A stretch of DNA of 64,000 nt from Nitrospirota bacterium (GTDB lineage Bacteria; Nitrospirota; Thermodesulfovibrionia; Thermodesulfovibrionales; UBA6898): assembly GCA_021783515.1 (NCBI GenBank), contig JAJXTV010000002.1, positions 1 to 64,000 of the forward strand, written 5' to 3'. The notes beneath the pieces are model-generated. The model was not told the DNA's origin. It made no database searches and saw nothing but the letters and a program-made list of their open reading frames with translations. A program made the position numbers and the translations under genes. Positions 47,090 to 57,900 of the stretch are shown here, piece by piece (positions within the stretch are counted from its first letter, which is position 1; each line of letters begins with the position of its first letter).

Positions 47090-48565
47090 TTACGGATTCA
47101 ATTCTTCCGTTACCCCCGGCGGGATGATTTTCTTAGGATTTAACAGTGACAATACCTCACGCAGGCCGTCTTCATTTATCCATCGAGACATACCGAAATA
47201 GACGCCCACGCCTATTGAGATATACAAAGATGTGGCAAGATAACGATTAAGAAAGCTAAAGCCATATCTTTCTACAGCAGATACTGCTATATACATTATT
47301 GCTCCTGACAACAATATTTTTTTTGTTGCATGAAGTATTTCCTTTGCACGTAATCCGACAGCCGGGAGAGATCGATGCGCATTATAAATAAAAACGGTTG
47401 GGAAAAAAACTACCCAAGCCGTACTTACACCTACAATTCCATAATGCGTCCCTAGGAAAAAAGCAAGTGGCATCACGAGGCATGCCGTTGTCAGGTTTTT
47501 GACAGTCAAGTCGGGCCTGCCGAGGCCATCAAGGAGCGGTGTCATCAAAGTACTAAGCATTCTTATTGGGATAATCATCGCGATTAACTGAAATGAAGGT
47601 ACTGCCATCTCCCATCGTGATCCCAGGAAAATTGCAAAGAGTTCCCGTCCCACGCTCGACATGCCCCAGAGAAGTGGTATAAAAAGAAATGCCACTACTC
47701 TAACGGCTTTAATGAAATACCGTGTTGCCAACTCTCTTTCATTCTGTAATTTGGAATAAGCCGGGAGCGCTACCTGCGACAAGATTGCGGATGTCTTGTC
47801 CAGCGGGATAGATGCTAACTGCGCTGCAATTGAGTAATAGCCCAACATGTCTTTGCCGAGGACTTTACCGACGATGAGGATGTCGGCAGAGGTGTAGAAA
47901 AACCATAAAACGCGCGACGTTGTGACTCTTTCGCCATAACGTATCAGCCCACGAATATCTCTCATGGCTAATATTGGACGGTAAGATATGGGTTCTGCCA
48001 AATTAACCCCAATTGCTCTCACAATTAAAATGCCTAAGCTTCCCAGGACCAGCGATGTAGCGCCCAATCCATACAATGCGAAAACGAGCGTTATAATGCC
48101 TCCGCTAATTGCGGAGGTTAAATCGATAAAAGAAAGCACTTTAAACCTCAGCTTCTTTACGATTAAGGCTCGCGGTATTGTAGAGAAAATAAGGACTATG
48201 AATTGCAGCGACATTAATTTCACAAGCCCCGACAGTTTCGGTTCATTATATAGAGTAACGATGAAAGGTGCGGATAAGAATGTCACTAAAGACAGTGCCG
48301 TACAAACCACGATGATAACACTTAATGATTGCCGTAACTTGTTAGAATCAAGATCTTCTGCCTGAATCAAAGCAGGACCAATTCCAAACTCCGACAATAA
48401 CATGGCAAATGAAATAAATACACCTGCCATGGCAACCAAGCCATAATCAGAGGGTTTCAGCAAGCGCATTACGTAAATGGTAAGAGCCCATGTTATCAAC
48501 TGTCCGGCATATAGACTCCCGGCGCTCCACTTGATACTGTGCATAACACTATGTTTAATGTTCAT
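47090..48565 (-). CDS. Lipopolysaccharide/oligosaccharide flippase (Wzx-like, MOP superfamily)
   Basis: SAGSLYAGQLITWALTIYVMRLLKPSDYGLVAMAGVFISFAMLLSEFGIGPALIQ; about 12 TM segments. Confidence 0.88.
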   Translation of the reverse strand: MNIKHSVMHSIKWSAGSLYAGQLITWALTIYVMRLLKPSDYGLVAMAGVFISFAMLLSEFGIGPALIQAEDLDSNKLRQSLSVIIVVCTALSLVTFLSAPFIVTLYNEPKLSGLVKLMSLQFIVLIFSTIPRALIVKKLRFKVLSFIDLTSAISGGIITLVFALYGLGATSLVLGSLGILIVRAIGVNLAEPISYRPILAMRDIRGLIRYGERVTTSRVLWFFYTSADILIVGKVLGKDMLGYYSIAAQLASIPLDKTSAILSQVALPAYSKLQNERELATRYFIKAVRVVAFLFIPLLWGMSSVGRELFAIFLGSRWEMAVPSFQLIAMIIPIRMLSTLMTPLLDGLGRPDLTVKNLTTACLVMPLAFFLGTHYGIVGVSTAWVVFFPTVFIYNAHRSLPAVGLRAKEILHATKKILLSGAIMYIAVSAVERYGFSFLNRYLATSLYISIGVGVYFGMSRWINEDGLREVLSLLNPKKIIPPGVTEELNP

Positions 48566-48843
48566 AAATTATTCAATCAAAACAATATTACTTTCAGTGG
48601 CGTACTAATGAAAAAAGAACTAATGAGGGAAACGCCAAGCCATTAGTGAAGCGCCATATTCTCATCTCTACAAATGCTGCAGGACATGAAGTCAGGTAAG
48701 TCGCGTAGCTGGCGCCTTCATATGCCATCGGGCGCCACGGATACAAGAAATGTGGCGCCTGAGGGGATAGGACGTGAGACGTTCATTTTCTCGTTTCTAG
48801 ACATCGCATTATTATACGCATAATTACCACCGAATTTCTCTGT

Positions 48844-49962
48844 TCACGACAGCTCTTCAAGTACGGCGACGATCCGCTCCGCCGACCGGCCGTCCCAGAA
48901 CTCGGGCATCCGCCCCGATACGGGACCATTGTGAAGGGCCTGCTGGGCCGCCTCGACGATCTCCAAATGCTGGAGGGGGACCAGTCGGTTGGTTCCATGT
49001 GATATCGTCACCGGCCGCTCGGTATTCTCCCGAAGGGTGAGACACGGCACGCCCAGGACGGTGGTTTCCTCCTGGATGCCGCCCGAATCGGTCAGGACGA
49101 GACGGGAATCAGCCATCAGCCTCAGAAAATCGAGGTAGCTGAGCGGCTCGGTCAGCAGGACATTCGGCGACAGGTCCCTTTGCAGGGACCCGATAGCCTT
49201 CCTCGTGCGAGGATGCACCGGAAAGACAATCGGCACGTGCCCGGCCACTTCGTTGAGCGCATCAACTATGGTCTGTAAAGTACCGGGGTGGTCTACGTTC
49301 GAAGGGCGGTGGAGGGTGAGGACCGCATAGTCGGCCGCAGAGTTTTTCCCGTTTGTAAGCCCCAACCTCTTGAGGATGTCGGACTGCCTGGCCTTTTCAA
49401 GATGCTTGAGCAGGGTGTCGATCATCACGTTGCCGACGAAATGGATCTTCTCCGGGGCCACTCCCTCCCGCAGCAGATTTGTCTCCGCACTTATTTCGGT
49501 AATGAACAGAACGTCGGAAATCGCGTCGGTAAGCACCCGGTTGATCTCTTCGGGCATCGTCCGGTCGAAGCTCCTGAGCCCTGCCTCGACGTGGACAACC
49601 CTGATTCCGAGTTTGGCGGCCACGAGCGCGCAGGCGATGGTGGAGTTGACATCGCCTACGACCAGAACGTAATCCGGCCGGTGCTGCAGGAGGAGCGGTT
49701 CGAACCGCCGCATGATCTCGGCCGTCTGAACGGCGTGACTGCCGGAGCCGACGCCCAGGTTGACGTCCGGAGCCGGTATCCCCAGCTCCTTGAAAAAGAG
49801 ATCGGACATCTTCCGGTCATAGTGCTGGCCGGTATGAATGATCAGATGCCCGATAAACGGTTTGCGCGAGGTATTATGAGCATTGATTGCGTCGGCGACG
49901 GAGGCGATCTTCATAAAGTTCGGCCTTGCCCCGACGACGCTGATGATCTTTATGTTCTCCAT
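48844..49962 (-). CDS. wecB: UDP-N-acetylglucosamine 2-epimerase (non-hydrolysing)
   Basis: VVGARPNFMKIASV, HTGQHYDRKMSDLFF, VVGDVNSTIACALVAAKLGIRVVHVEAGLRSFDRTMPEEINR, TDSGGIQEE. Confidence 0.92.
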   Translation of the reverse strand: MENIKIISVVGARPNFMKIASVADAINAHNTSRKPFIGHLIIHTGQHYDRKMSDLFFKELGIPAPDVNLGVGSGSHAVQTAEIMRRFEPLLLQHRPDYVLVVGDVNSTIACALVAAKLGIRVVHVEAGLRSFDRTMPEEINRVLTDAISDVLFITEISAETNLLREGVAPEKIHFVGNVMIDTLLKHLEKARQSDILKRLGLTNGKNSAADYAVLTLHRPSNVDHPGTLQTIVDALNEVAGHVPIVFPVHPRTRKAIGSLQRDLSPNVLLTEPLSYLDFLRLMADSRLVLTDSGGIQEETTVLGVPCLTLRENTERPVTISHGTNRLVPLQHLEIVEAAQQALHNGPVSGRMPEFWDGRSAERIVAVLEELS

Positions 49963-51203
49963 CAGATAGGTCTTTCCTTAGCTATATATGTTGAGACATC
50001 GCTGTGAATGACACCCTCACCAGCCCTGACCGCATTGAGATGGATCTTACGGATGACGATGCACAGGCCGAACATGAAATAAGTGGGGAAAGAATACGCC
50101 CAGGAGAGAAAAATCATGCCGACACAAAGGCCGTAGAAGCCTGCTCTCAATCCTTTAATTATCCAGACTTCCTTCAGAATGTCTTCCGCTTCCCGAAGCG
50201 AAAGAAAAGATTTCCTGATGAGCATGATGAACAGCGCAATGCCCGGCAGCCCCAGTTCCGCGCCGATCTGTATGTAGGAATTATGGGCTGTGTTCCATGT
50301 GCCGCCTTCCATCTTGCCATTGGCCACCGTGAATTGGCCGATGCCAATGCCGACAATGGGATTGTGGAGCATAAGGTTCACACCGCGCTTCCATATCTCC
50401 TCCCGTCCCCCTTTTGCCGTAGTATTGTAGTCTTTGTCGAACATATGGGTCAGACGCTCGATCTGCTGCTGGGGGGCTATAGTCAGCATTACCATAACCA
50501 CGACCGCGATTATGGGAATTCTCTTGAGGGTAAATGAGAGCCCTTTCTCGAAAAAAACGGCGGCGGCCGCGGAAACCAGGGCAAGAAATCCGCCGCGGGA
50601 GCCCGTCTTGATGATAATGAGAAGCGTCAGGAACATTCCGCCTATGAGAAGAAGCTTTTTCCAACCAGCGTAGCGTTCCGCCATATAGTACATCAATGGC
50701 AAGGCTAAAACAAGCGCCAGTGCCATATCGTTGGGGTCGTATGTGCCGCTTGCGTAGACGCGACCGGCCTTCAGGCTGGGGGCAATAATACCTACGAAAG
50801 CTAATATCATCATACAAAGGACAAAAGACCATAATACTTTTACCATATCCTCTTCAGTCGAGGTACACGCTATGAGCAGATAAATGAACAAAAGCAGTTT
50901 CAACAGTCCATTGATGAGATAATCCAGACTGCCGCCGGGCCAGATGCTAAAAGGGATCCCTATCAGACCAAGGATGTAAATCGCCTCCATGATCTTCACC
51001 TGAGGGATCGAGAAAAGGCTGCGGTTGTATGTCCTTAAAGTGTCGGCGGTGAGACCGAGGGCGACGAGGCCTAATATCATTGATATCTTGGCGATGTGCA
51101 GCACGTCGAGATAAGGGACCAGCTCCTGAATCCTGCCGACATAAATAGGCACAAGGATTAGAACGAGACCGAAGGCAAGTGAGGCTCTTCTGTCAGTTGT
51201 CAT
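49962..51203 (-). CDS. O-antigen ligase family protein
   Basis: Multi-TM; GIGIGQFTVANGKMEGGTWNTAHNSYIQIGAELGLPG motif. Confidence 0.85.
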   Translation of the reverse strand: MTTDRRASLAFGLVLILVPIYVGRIQELVPYLDVLHIAKISMILGLVALGLTADTLRTYNRSLFSIPQVKIMEAIYILGLIGIPFSIWPGGSLDYLINGLLKLLLFIYLLIACTSTEEDMVKVLWSFVLCMMILAFVGIIAPSLKAGRVYASGTYDPNDMALALVLALPLMYYMAERYAGWKKLLLIGGMFLTLLIIIKTGSRGGFLALVSAAAAVFFEKGLSFTLKRIPIIAVVVMVMLTIAPQQQIERLTHMFDKDYNTTAKGGREEIWKRGVNLMLHNPIVGIGIGQFTVANGKMEGGTWNTAHNSYIQIGAELGLPGIALFIMLIRKSFLSLREAEDILKEVWIIKGLRAGFYGLCVGMIFLSWAYSFPTYFMFGLCIVIRKIHLNAVRAGEGVIHSDVSTYIAKERPI

Positions 51204-51425
51204 TCAATTTCCCCAGCATTCCAACCTGGCCGGCAAGGCGAACGCTATCCGTGTTGAATGCAATGGGATTATAGAGGTCCCGTCCGGGTAGCATGATGAT
51301 AATGCAGGCAATACTCCCAAACAGGCTGTTGCGTTTTTCTATTTCTCTTATCACCGCGGCCATCTTTAATGCCTCGGGCCGCGCACGGATATTGACAGAA
51401 TCTTCTTCACGAAATTACGGTCTTT

Positions 51426-52592
51426 CTAATGAGTATATCGAATATTATGAGATTCACTTCTCTCATGCGTTCGGTGCCATAAATTATTGCAATCTCCTGT
51501 TATCCAGAACCAGAACCCCCCAAGGGCGGCGGCGTTCATAGCCATGAAGAAAAAGCTCACGTTGATTAGTCTGGCGGCGCGGGTCGCAGGAAAAAGCGCT
51601 CCTATCGCAGCAGAAATGATAAGCAGCGCAACTGCCGCGGAAACTCCGAGATATAAACCACTGGCGATCAAAAGCCCGCTCAGCAAGGTTGTCGCAATCG
51701 CAAAAGGCGCGATAAGCCGCATGACCTTATGAGAGAGGAAACGCAGCCAGAGGGCGTTTTTCCATGGAGATAAGAGCTCGGGATGAAGGCTGAAAAGCTG
51801 CCAGTTGCCTGCCAGGGTCCGCACTTTTCTGCGCCATTCCTGATTCGCATTCTTTGAAATAATGTCAGAGGCCATGGCGGAACCGTCGAAGATGCAGCGA
51901 TACCCCTGGGCCACTATCATCAGAGGAGTGAGTACATCGTCAAGAATCGTATTTGGCGGCAAAGGCCTATAGAGGTCCCTGCGAATGGCATATATGGCCC
52001 CTGTCGCGCCCACCGCGGAGCCGGTGCCGCTCTCCATCTTCCTGATCCATTTCTCGTAGTTCCAGTACGCCCCCATTTCTGTCTGGATAAGACTTGTGTC
52101 GTCATTCATGAAAAGGAGTTCGCCGCTCACGCAGCCCACCTTCGGATCGCCGAAATTGGAGACAAGCCGGGTGACCGCACCCCGCTCGAAGCGCTGTCTG
52201 GCATCCGCGAACACGACGATTTCGCCTCTTGCCGCTGCAACCCCTGCATTCAGGGCAAGCGCTTTGCCCTGCTGGGAGCCGAGGTCCAGAAGACGCACCC
52301 TGCTGTCTGCAAAAGACTTTACCCTCTCGCAGGTCCTGTCGGTCGAGCCGTCCGAGACGACGATGATCTCCAGTTTCTCCTTCGGGTAATTCTGATGAAA
52401 CAGGTTTTCAAGCCGGTCCTTGATTCTCTCTTCCTCGTTGAATACTGCTATTACGACAGAAACGAAAGGCTTAAGATCGCCCCTGTGAACGCCGATCCTC
52501 CTTAACCTGGAAAGCAGCAACAGGAGAAGGGGATACCCTGCATAGGCATAGAAAACGACAAAGAGGGAAGACCAGAACAGCAAGCGGGACAT
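51426..52592 (-). CDS. Glycosyltransferase family 2 membrane protein
   Basis: FVSVVIAVFNEEERIKDRLENL, IIVVSDGSTDRT, FADARQRF, VGATGAIYAIRRDLY; C-terminal TMs. Confidence 0.9.
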   Translation of the reverse strand: MSRLLFWSSLFVVFYAYAGYPLLLLLLSRLRRIGVHRGDLKPFVSVVIAVFNEEERIKDRLENLFHQNYPKEKLEIIVVSDGSTDRTCERVKSFADSRVRLLDLGSQQGKALALNAGVAAARGEIVVFADARQRFERGAVTRLVSNFGDPKVGCVSGELLFMNDDTSLIQTEMGAYWNYEKWIRKMESGTGSAVGATGAIYAIRRDLYRPLPPNTILDDVLTPLMIVAQGYRCIFDGSAMASDIISKNANQEWRRKVRTLAGNWQLFSLHPELLSPWKNALWLRFLSHKVMRLIAPFAIATTLLSGLLIASGLYLGVSAAVALLIISAAIGALFPATRAARLINVSFFFMAMNAAALGGFWFWITGDCNNLWHRTHERSESHNIRYTH

Positions 52593-53953
52593 CAGAACTT
52601 CCAGCCCCGGAAGGTCTTGGTGATGCCGAGTATTACCCTGTTGTTATATGCGTTCGGCAAGTCACCTTCATAGAGGTAGTCTCTGTAACCGTAGGAGCAA
52701 AAAAGCGCAAGGCCCTCTCCCATATCGTAGTTAAGCCCGGTATCAAAAGAGATCAAATGATAGGGGGCTTCGAATCTATTGACGAAATAGGGGAAGTCAG
52801 TGGCGAATGTGGTACCCCGCTCCCTGCTGACGCCTCCTATGGCATAGCCGCGCAGCCTCCCCGAAAAGTCATGTGTGACTTTTAGGGTCAGGCCATAGCT
52901 CTTCTGGTAGACGGAATTTATGAGATAATCTTTTGTCGTGTAATAATAGGCGGAGAGGGTGATGGTGCCCCGGCGATACTCTCTTGTCAGGCCTCCGTTA
53001 ATGGTGCGCCGCTCGGTAATGTTTTGATATGGGTCGGTATTGTAGGTGACCCCGCCGTTTGCGAATGCAACCCACGGCCCGAAGGCATAATTGATCCCTA
53101 CGTTCCAGTAGGGTGAGCCAAAATCGCCGGCCCCGGCGATATTAATCAGGCTGTATCCCCCCTCGATATGAAAGTGGGAGCGATCCGCATAGTTGTAGTC
53201 CAGTCCGGCCGAGGCTGTCCACCTGTCATAACGATAATCTTCGCTTGTGATGGTGTGCGCATAGAGGAGCTGCGCAAAAACGCTGGTCCGGGGCGTCAGC
53301 TCATGAGTTGCACGGGCGAAGACGTCGTGCTCCTGCCAGTCGACTGTATCAGGACGGTCATAGATCACGTTTTTGTAGATATAACCGGTCGTCAGCTCGA
53401 GTCTCCGGAGGGGATGGAACTTGAGATAGGGCGAGACGGTGAGAAAATTCTGGTTCGCCTGGTTTGTGAACAGGGACTCATAGCCGTAGTTGAGGGGGAC
53501 GCGGCTATAACTGTCCGAGACGTCGAGATAGAGGAGATTCCGGATAGGCCTCATGCTGCCCCAAACATTGACAGTTGGATATAATTGGTCGCCTTCGGTG
53601 GCTTTGGCGAAATGGAGATAGCTGATGCTGGCGTCGGCGCGCCATGTCCAGAAAGGCGCACTATAATCGAGTCTGAACCCGGGCGTGACCCGGGTGATGA
53701 AGTCGTACTTCCGATTATTAGCGCTCAGAAATATGTTGTCGTTGAACTCTTCGCTGACCGTTACATAGGGCGTGAGGGTGTTATATTTCGCAGCCGCGTC
53801 GTTTGGCGCAGGGGCCTGATTAGCATTTCCGGCATTCGGCGCGTATGTGCCTTCCGCATTTTCATGCACCTCGGCGGCGGCAGCGCCCTGGAAGAGGCAG
53901 ACAAGCGCGAGCGAAACAAAGAGGATATTAAACCGCGCGAAACAGTTTCGCAA
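52592..53953 (-). CDS. Outer-membrane beta-barrel protein of the exosortase/EPS system
   Basis: Signal peptide; YVTVSEEFNDNIFLSANNRKYDFITRVTPGFRLDY; alternating-strand pattern; C-terminal ILGITKTFRGWKF. Confidence 0.8.
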   Translation of the reverse strand: MRNCFARFNILFVSLALVCLFQGAAAAEVHENAEGTYAPNAGNANQAPAPNDAAAKYNTLTPYVTVSEEFNDNIFLSANNRKYDFITRVTPGFRLDYSAPFWTWRADASISYLHFAKATEGDQLYPTVNVWGSMRPIRNLLYLDVSDSYSRVPLNYGYESLFTNQANQNFLTVSPYLKFHPLRRLELTTGYIYKNVIYDRPDTVDWQEHDVFARATHELTPRTSVFAQLLYAHTITSEDYRYDRWTASAGLDYNYADRSHFHIEGGYSLINIAGAGDFGSPYWNVGINYAFGPWVAFANGGVTYNTDPYQNITERRTINGGLTREYRRGTITLSAYYYTTKDYLINSVYQKSYGLTLKVTHDFSGRLRGYAIGGVSRERGTTFATDFPYFVNRFEAPYHLISFDTGLNYDMGEGLALFCSYGYRDYLYEGDLPNAYNNRVILGITKTFRGWKF

Positions 53954-55112
53954 GGACCCCCCTTTTCCGCTCCTTCTCCCGTTCAGAGGAAAGAGGGGGG
54001 ATATTATGAACCGACTCGCTGGCCTTCACCTCTTGCCCCAGTTCCTCCAATCTCCTGGCCGTGGCTTGTATATGCTCCCGCAAGGTCCGGTCGGACTGTT
54101 TCAACCGCTCGTGAAGATCGGGCTCACTTTCTTGCCGGAGAAGGGCACCTTTCTTTTCGAGCGCATCCACCCGGGAGAGGACCTCTGCAAACAAATCCTT
54201 CATTTCATCGGCATGCGCCGCAAGGGCGGTTTCCGACAACGCGGGGACAGGGGATGCGACAAGATTCCCATCGCCGGCGGGCTGTTCACGCCCCGCCCAA
54301 TACTGGTTTTCAAAGTCGAGCTCGCCTATTACCTCCCGGACGAGCGGCCCTCCGATCTCCCGTTTCTCTTCGGAAAACGCGGTTAGAAGAAGGAAATCGC
54401 AGATGATGTTGATCAGCCGGGGAATCCCCCTGCTGTGGCGGCCTATCAGCTCCAGGGCCTCGGACGAAAAGACGGCGGCCTCCCTGCTGCCGGCAATCTC
54501 CAACCGGTGGAGGATATATCCCTTTACCTCTTCATGATTAAGCGGTTTGAGATGACAGGAAAAGCCTATCCGCTGACGGAACTGAAGGAGGCCGGGGGAG
54601 GCGAGCTTCAGCCGCAGCTCCGGCTGGCCGACCAGGATGACCTGAAGGAGTTTGCCTTTGTCGGATTCGAGATTCGAAAGCATCCTTACTTCCTCAAGCG
54701 CCTCGTGGCTGAGGTTCTGCGCCTCATCTATCAGGAGGACGGGTCTCTTGTCCTGTGCGTACTGATCGATGAGGAATTCGTACAGCGTCCGAAGCAGCGC
54801 GGTCTTGTCCCCGGCTTCCGCCCTGAGCCCGAAATCATCGACCGCCATGGCGATCAGCTGGTCGGCGGTGATATTGGTATTGAATATTTTCGCAAGCACG
54901 AGGTCCCCGCGATGCCTTCTGATCAACTCACGAATGACCGTTGTCTTCCCTGAGCCGATATCGCCCGTCAGCAGCATAAAGCCGGCCCGCTCCTGGAGGG
55001 CATAATCGAGATAGGTGAGCGCCTTCCTGTGGGACCGGCTCAGGAAGAGAAAGTCCGGGTTGGAGAGCAGCTCAAAGGGTTTTGCGCGCAGCCCGAAAAA
55101 AGATCTATACAT
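53928..55112 (-). CDS. ExeA-like AAA ATPase (XrtA/PEP-CTERM-associated)
   Basis: MYRSFFGLRAKPFELLSNPDFLFLSRSHRKAL, TGDIGSGKTTVIREL, VLLIDEAQNLS. Confidence 0.9.
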   Translation of the reverse strand: MYRSFFGLRAKPFELLSNPDFLFLSRSHRKALTYLDYALQERAGFMLLTGDIGSGKTTVIRELIRRHRGDLVLAKIFNTNITADQLIAMAVDDFGLRAEAGDKTALLRTLYEFLIDQYAQDKRPVLLIDEAQNLSHEALEEVRMLSNLESDKGKLLQVILVGQPELRLKLASPGLLQFRQRIGFSCHLKPLNHEEVKGYILHRLEIAGSREAAVFSSEALELIGRHSRGIPRLINIICDFLLLTAFSEEKREIGGPLVREVIGELDFENQYWAGREQPAGDGNLVASPVPALSETALAAHADEMKDLFAEVLSRVDALEKKGALLRQESEPDLHERLKQSDRTLREHIQATARRLEELGQEVKASESVHNIPPLSSEREKERKRGVLAKLFRAV

Positions 55113-55127
55113 TCCGATACCTCATGC

Positions 55128-56012
55128 TCACGTGCGCGGGCGGCGGCGCAGCAGCCGCGAGAGGAGTCCGGTCTTCTGCTCTTCCGGGTCCCTGCCCTGG
55201 TAATTGTAATCGTAGTAGTAGTGATAGCCGCCGTCGAGTCCGGCGGTTGTCGATTTGTTGAACACGACGCCCATGACGTTGCAGGTCTTCAGGGCCTCCA
55301 GCGCGTCGCGGACGTTCCTGGCCGACGTCCCCCCCTCCTTCACGACGAAGACGACCCCGTCGGCCCTGCTGCCGATGATCCGCGCGTCGGCAAAGGGGAG
55401 CACGGGTGAGATATCGATTATGATGAAGTACCCTTCAAATTGCTGCTTCAGGCGTTCGAGAAACCCCGCCATCTTTTCGGAAGACAGAATTTCGACCGGG
55501 TTTGTCACCTCCCTCCCTGCCGGCAGAAGGAGCAGGCTGCCCAGTCCGGTGTTTACCACCACATCCTTGACGTCCACGTCATCCTCGATGCACTCGGCGA
55601 CGCCCGGCAGCCGCTGAAGCCCCAGATAGCGGCAGATGGAGGGGTTGCGCAGGTCGGTGTCGATAAGGAGGACCCGCTGATCGTATTCCTGGGCAAGGCT
55701 GAGGGCGAGATTGAGGGCGGTGACGCTTTTACCCTCTCCGCCGACAGAACTGGTGACCATCAGGGTCTTGCGCTGCCGGTCCTGATTCGTAAGCTGAATT
55801 ACGATCGACCTCAGTTTCCGGTATTCCTCGGAAATGGGCAGATTGTAATTGTTTGCCGCCACCAGCCTCGGGCTGGAGATCTCGATATCCTCGGCAGGTT
55901 TCTGGTGAAGAGAGTGAAGCCCTTTTTCCTCCGCAGCAGCCGCCTGGGCGGCAGGGGCAGCCTTTTCACGCAGCCTTCCTGCCTTCTCCATCGCCTCTTC
56001 TATCTTACTCAT
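55128..56012 (-). CDS. XrtA-associated tyrosine autokinase (CpsD/Etk-like)
   Basis: VTSSVGGEGKSVTALNLALSLAQ, VLLIDTDLRNPSICRYLG, YFIIIDISPVLPFADA; Tyr-rich tail GGYHYYYDYNYQG. Confidence 0.92.
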   Translation of the reverse strand: MSKIEEAMEKAGRLREKAAPAAQAAAAEEKGLHSLHQKPAEDIEISSPRLVAANNYNLPISEEYRKLRSIVIQLTNQDRQRKTLMVTSSVGGEGKSVTALNLALSLAQEYDQRVLLIDTDLRNPSICRYLGLQRLPGVAECIEDDVDVKDVVVNTGLGSLLLLPAGREVTNPVEILSSEKMAGFLERLKQQFEGYFIIIDISPVLPFADARIIGSRADGVVFVVKEGGTSARNVRDALEALKTCNVMGVVFNKSTTAGLDGGYHYYYDYNYQGRDPEEQKTGLLSRLLRRRPRT

Positions 56013-56043
56013 TGCGATATACCCCGGCGCCTTTCTTCACCTG

Positions 56044-57549
56044 CTATAACCTTTCGAAAAACCTGATCACCGCGGAGGGCAGCGGGAGCCTGTTAATGAG
56101 CACGTCCATGAAGGTCACCCCCAGAACTTCCAGCGCCAGTACGGCAAGGATAAGGGAGAAGAATCCGGCGCTCCAGAGATAAATGCGAAAGTCGTTTGTC
56201 TTCTCCCTGCGTATCTCCTCTTCACTCTTGATCAGGGGGATCACCGCAAGGACCGGAAACCCGAGGGTCTTCAGCATGCCGACCGTTTTCACCGAATGGT
56301 CCACATAGTCGAAGGCGAGGAGCAGGCCGAAGCCGGTCGCCAGCCCGGCGGCGATGCCCATGAGAATAATTCTCTTGCGGTTGGGGCTGACCGGGGCTAT
56401 CGGGGTGACGGCCGGGTCGACGATGCGGAAGACGGTGCTCTTGTCCTGCAGCTCCATCTGGTTGGAGATCTCCGACTGGTCCTGCCGCATAGCAAGGAGA
56501 TTATACATATTTTGCTCGTTCGTCTTTTCGCTTTCGAGTTTTTCGATGACCGCCTTTGTATTGGGTATGGAATTAAGCATACTTTTGTTTCCGGCGATCA
56601 ACTGCTGCAGGAGGACCTTATTTTCCTTGATCGCCTTAAGCTCGGCCTCTATCTTCCAAAGCTCCTCGGGCACCAGGACGTTACCATGGCCGGTCTTGCC
56701 GCCGTCTATCTGCTGCTGAAGCGACGCTATCTCCGACTTGACATGAATAACCTCGGGATAATTATCGGTAAACTGGGCGCGCAGGTCATCCAGCCTTTTG
56801 GTGAGGGCGGCCAGTTTTACCTTCAGCGGGTTCGTGGAGTTTACCGCATAGGACTTTTCCTCTTCCAGCTGCTTCTCGCGCAGCCCGAGTTCGGCCAGAC
56901 GCTGCTGCTCTATCTCTATGTCATGCTGCAGCTGGCCGCTGTCGACAGAGGCGACCGTGCCCCTGCTCTCCTTGAACTCGTTGACCATGGACTGTGCCTT
57001 GTCCCGCCGCTCCTTATAGGTCGCGATCTGATCGGCCAAAAACTTGTTCGCGCCGAACGACTCCTCACGTTTGGAGGAGACATTTTGCTCGATGAAGAGC
57101 TGAACGAGGGTATTGACGAAGTCCCGGGCGACCTTCGGGTTGGGATATCTGAAAGACACGATGAACACATTCGGGGACTGCCCGTTCTTATTGATGTCGA
57201 TATGCGTCCGGATCTCATCGAGCAGCATCTCGATCTCCGCGTCGTTTTGCGGCCTCGGATTGAAATCCACGCTGTTCATGGCTTTCAGGAGAAGCGTTCT
57301 GCTGGTCAGGGCATAGTCTATGACCTTGAGGGAGTTGTCTTCCGAGGACGGCCCCGCGATGCCCTTTACGAGGTCGGCAACGACACTCTTTTCGATAAAG
57401 ACGGTGCTCGTGGCCTCGTATCTTTTCGGCAGGAGGTAGCTGATAAGGACAGCAATCGCCATGACCGACAAGGCCGCTGAAAAGAAAAGTTTCTTATGCT
57501 TTTTGAAGAGTCTTAAGTATCTGTGAAAGTCCAGTTCCGAATCAGTCAT
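56044..57549 (-). CDS. Polysaccharide chain-length determinant (Wzz-like, exosortase-associated)
   Basis: MTDSELDFHRYLRLFKKHKKLFFSAALSVMAIAVLISYLLPKRYEATSTVFIEKS; long coiled coil; C-terminal TM; ORF extends to 57735 but MTDSELDF start preferred. Confidence 0.88.
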   Translation of the reverse strand: MTDSELDFHRYLRLFKKHKKLFFSAALSVMAIAVLISYLLPKRYEATSTVFIEKSVVADLVKGIAGPSSEDNSLKVIDYALTSRTLLLKAMNSVDFNPRPQNDAEIEMLLDEIRTHIDINKNGQSPNVFIVSFRYPNPKVARDFVNTLVQLFIEQNVSSKREESFGANKFLADQIATYKERRDKAQSMVNEFKESRGTVASVDSGQLQHDIEIEQQRLAELGLREKQLEEEKSYAVNSTNPLKVKLAALTKRLDDLRAQFTDNYPEVIHVKSEIASLQQQIDGGKTGHGNVLVPEELWKIEAELKAIKENKVLLQQLIAGNKSMLNSIPNTKAVIEKLESEKTNEQNMYNLLAMRQDQSEISNQMELQDKSTVFRIVDPAVTPIAPVSPNRKRIILMGIAAGLATGFGLLLAFDYVDHSVKTVGMLKTLGFPVLAVIPLIKSEEEIRREKTNDFRIYLWSAGFFSLILAVLALEVLGVTFMDVLINRLPLPSAVIRFFERL

Positions 57550-57900
57550 TATCTCCCCAACGGTACAGAGTCCTGATAGTTGTCTTTCGCTGAAGCGGGA
57601 TCGAGTATGTGGCGGCCGCCCATGCAATTTTTTTTTCTTGTAATCCCGCCGGCAGCAGTAAATATCCCTCCAAAAAACGGACTGTGTAAATAGTTGTATA
57701 TGGTAACACTTACTTTCAAAATAAAACAATGACAAACCAGCGCCCCGAAATGTCTTTCCCTTCCCGGAATCGACCCCGCTTCCGCCCCTACAGGTAACAG
57801 CCGACGTAAGAGGGAAGGGGAAGGGAGCAGGCAGCGGGGAGGGGATGAAGAGACGCGGTTTTGGCCGGCGGAAATCCGCCGGCCTTCCGGGATAGCGACG

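Noticed and set aside
56296-57480. 394-aa plus-strand ORF opposite the chain-length determinant
   Set aside because: Antisense to a well-supported gene, no RBS or domain; GC-driven spurious ORF.
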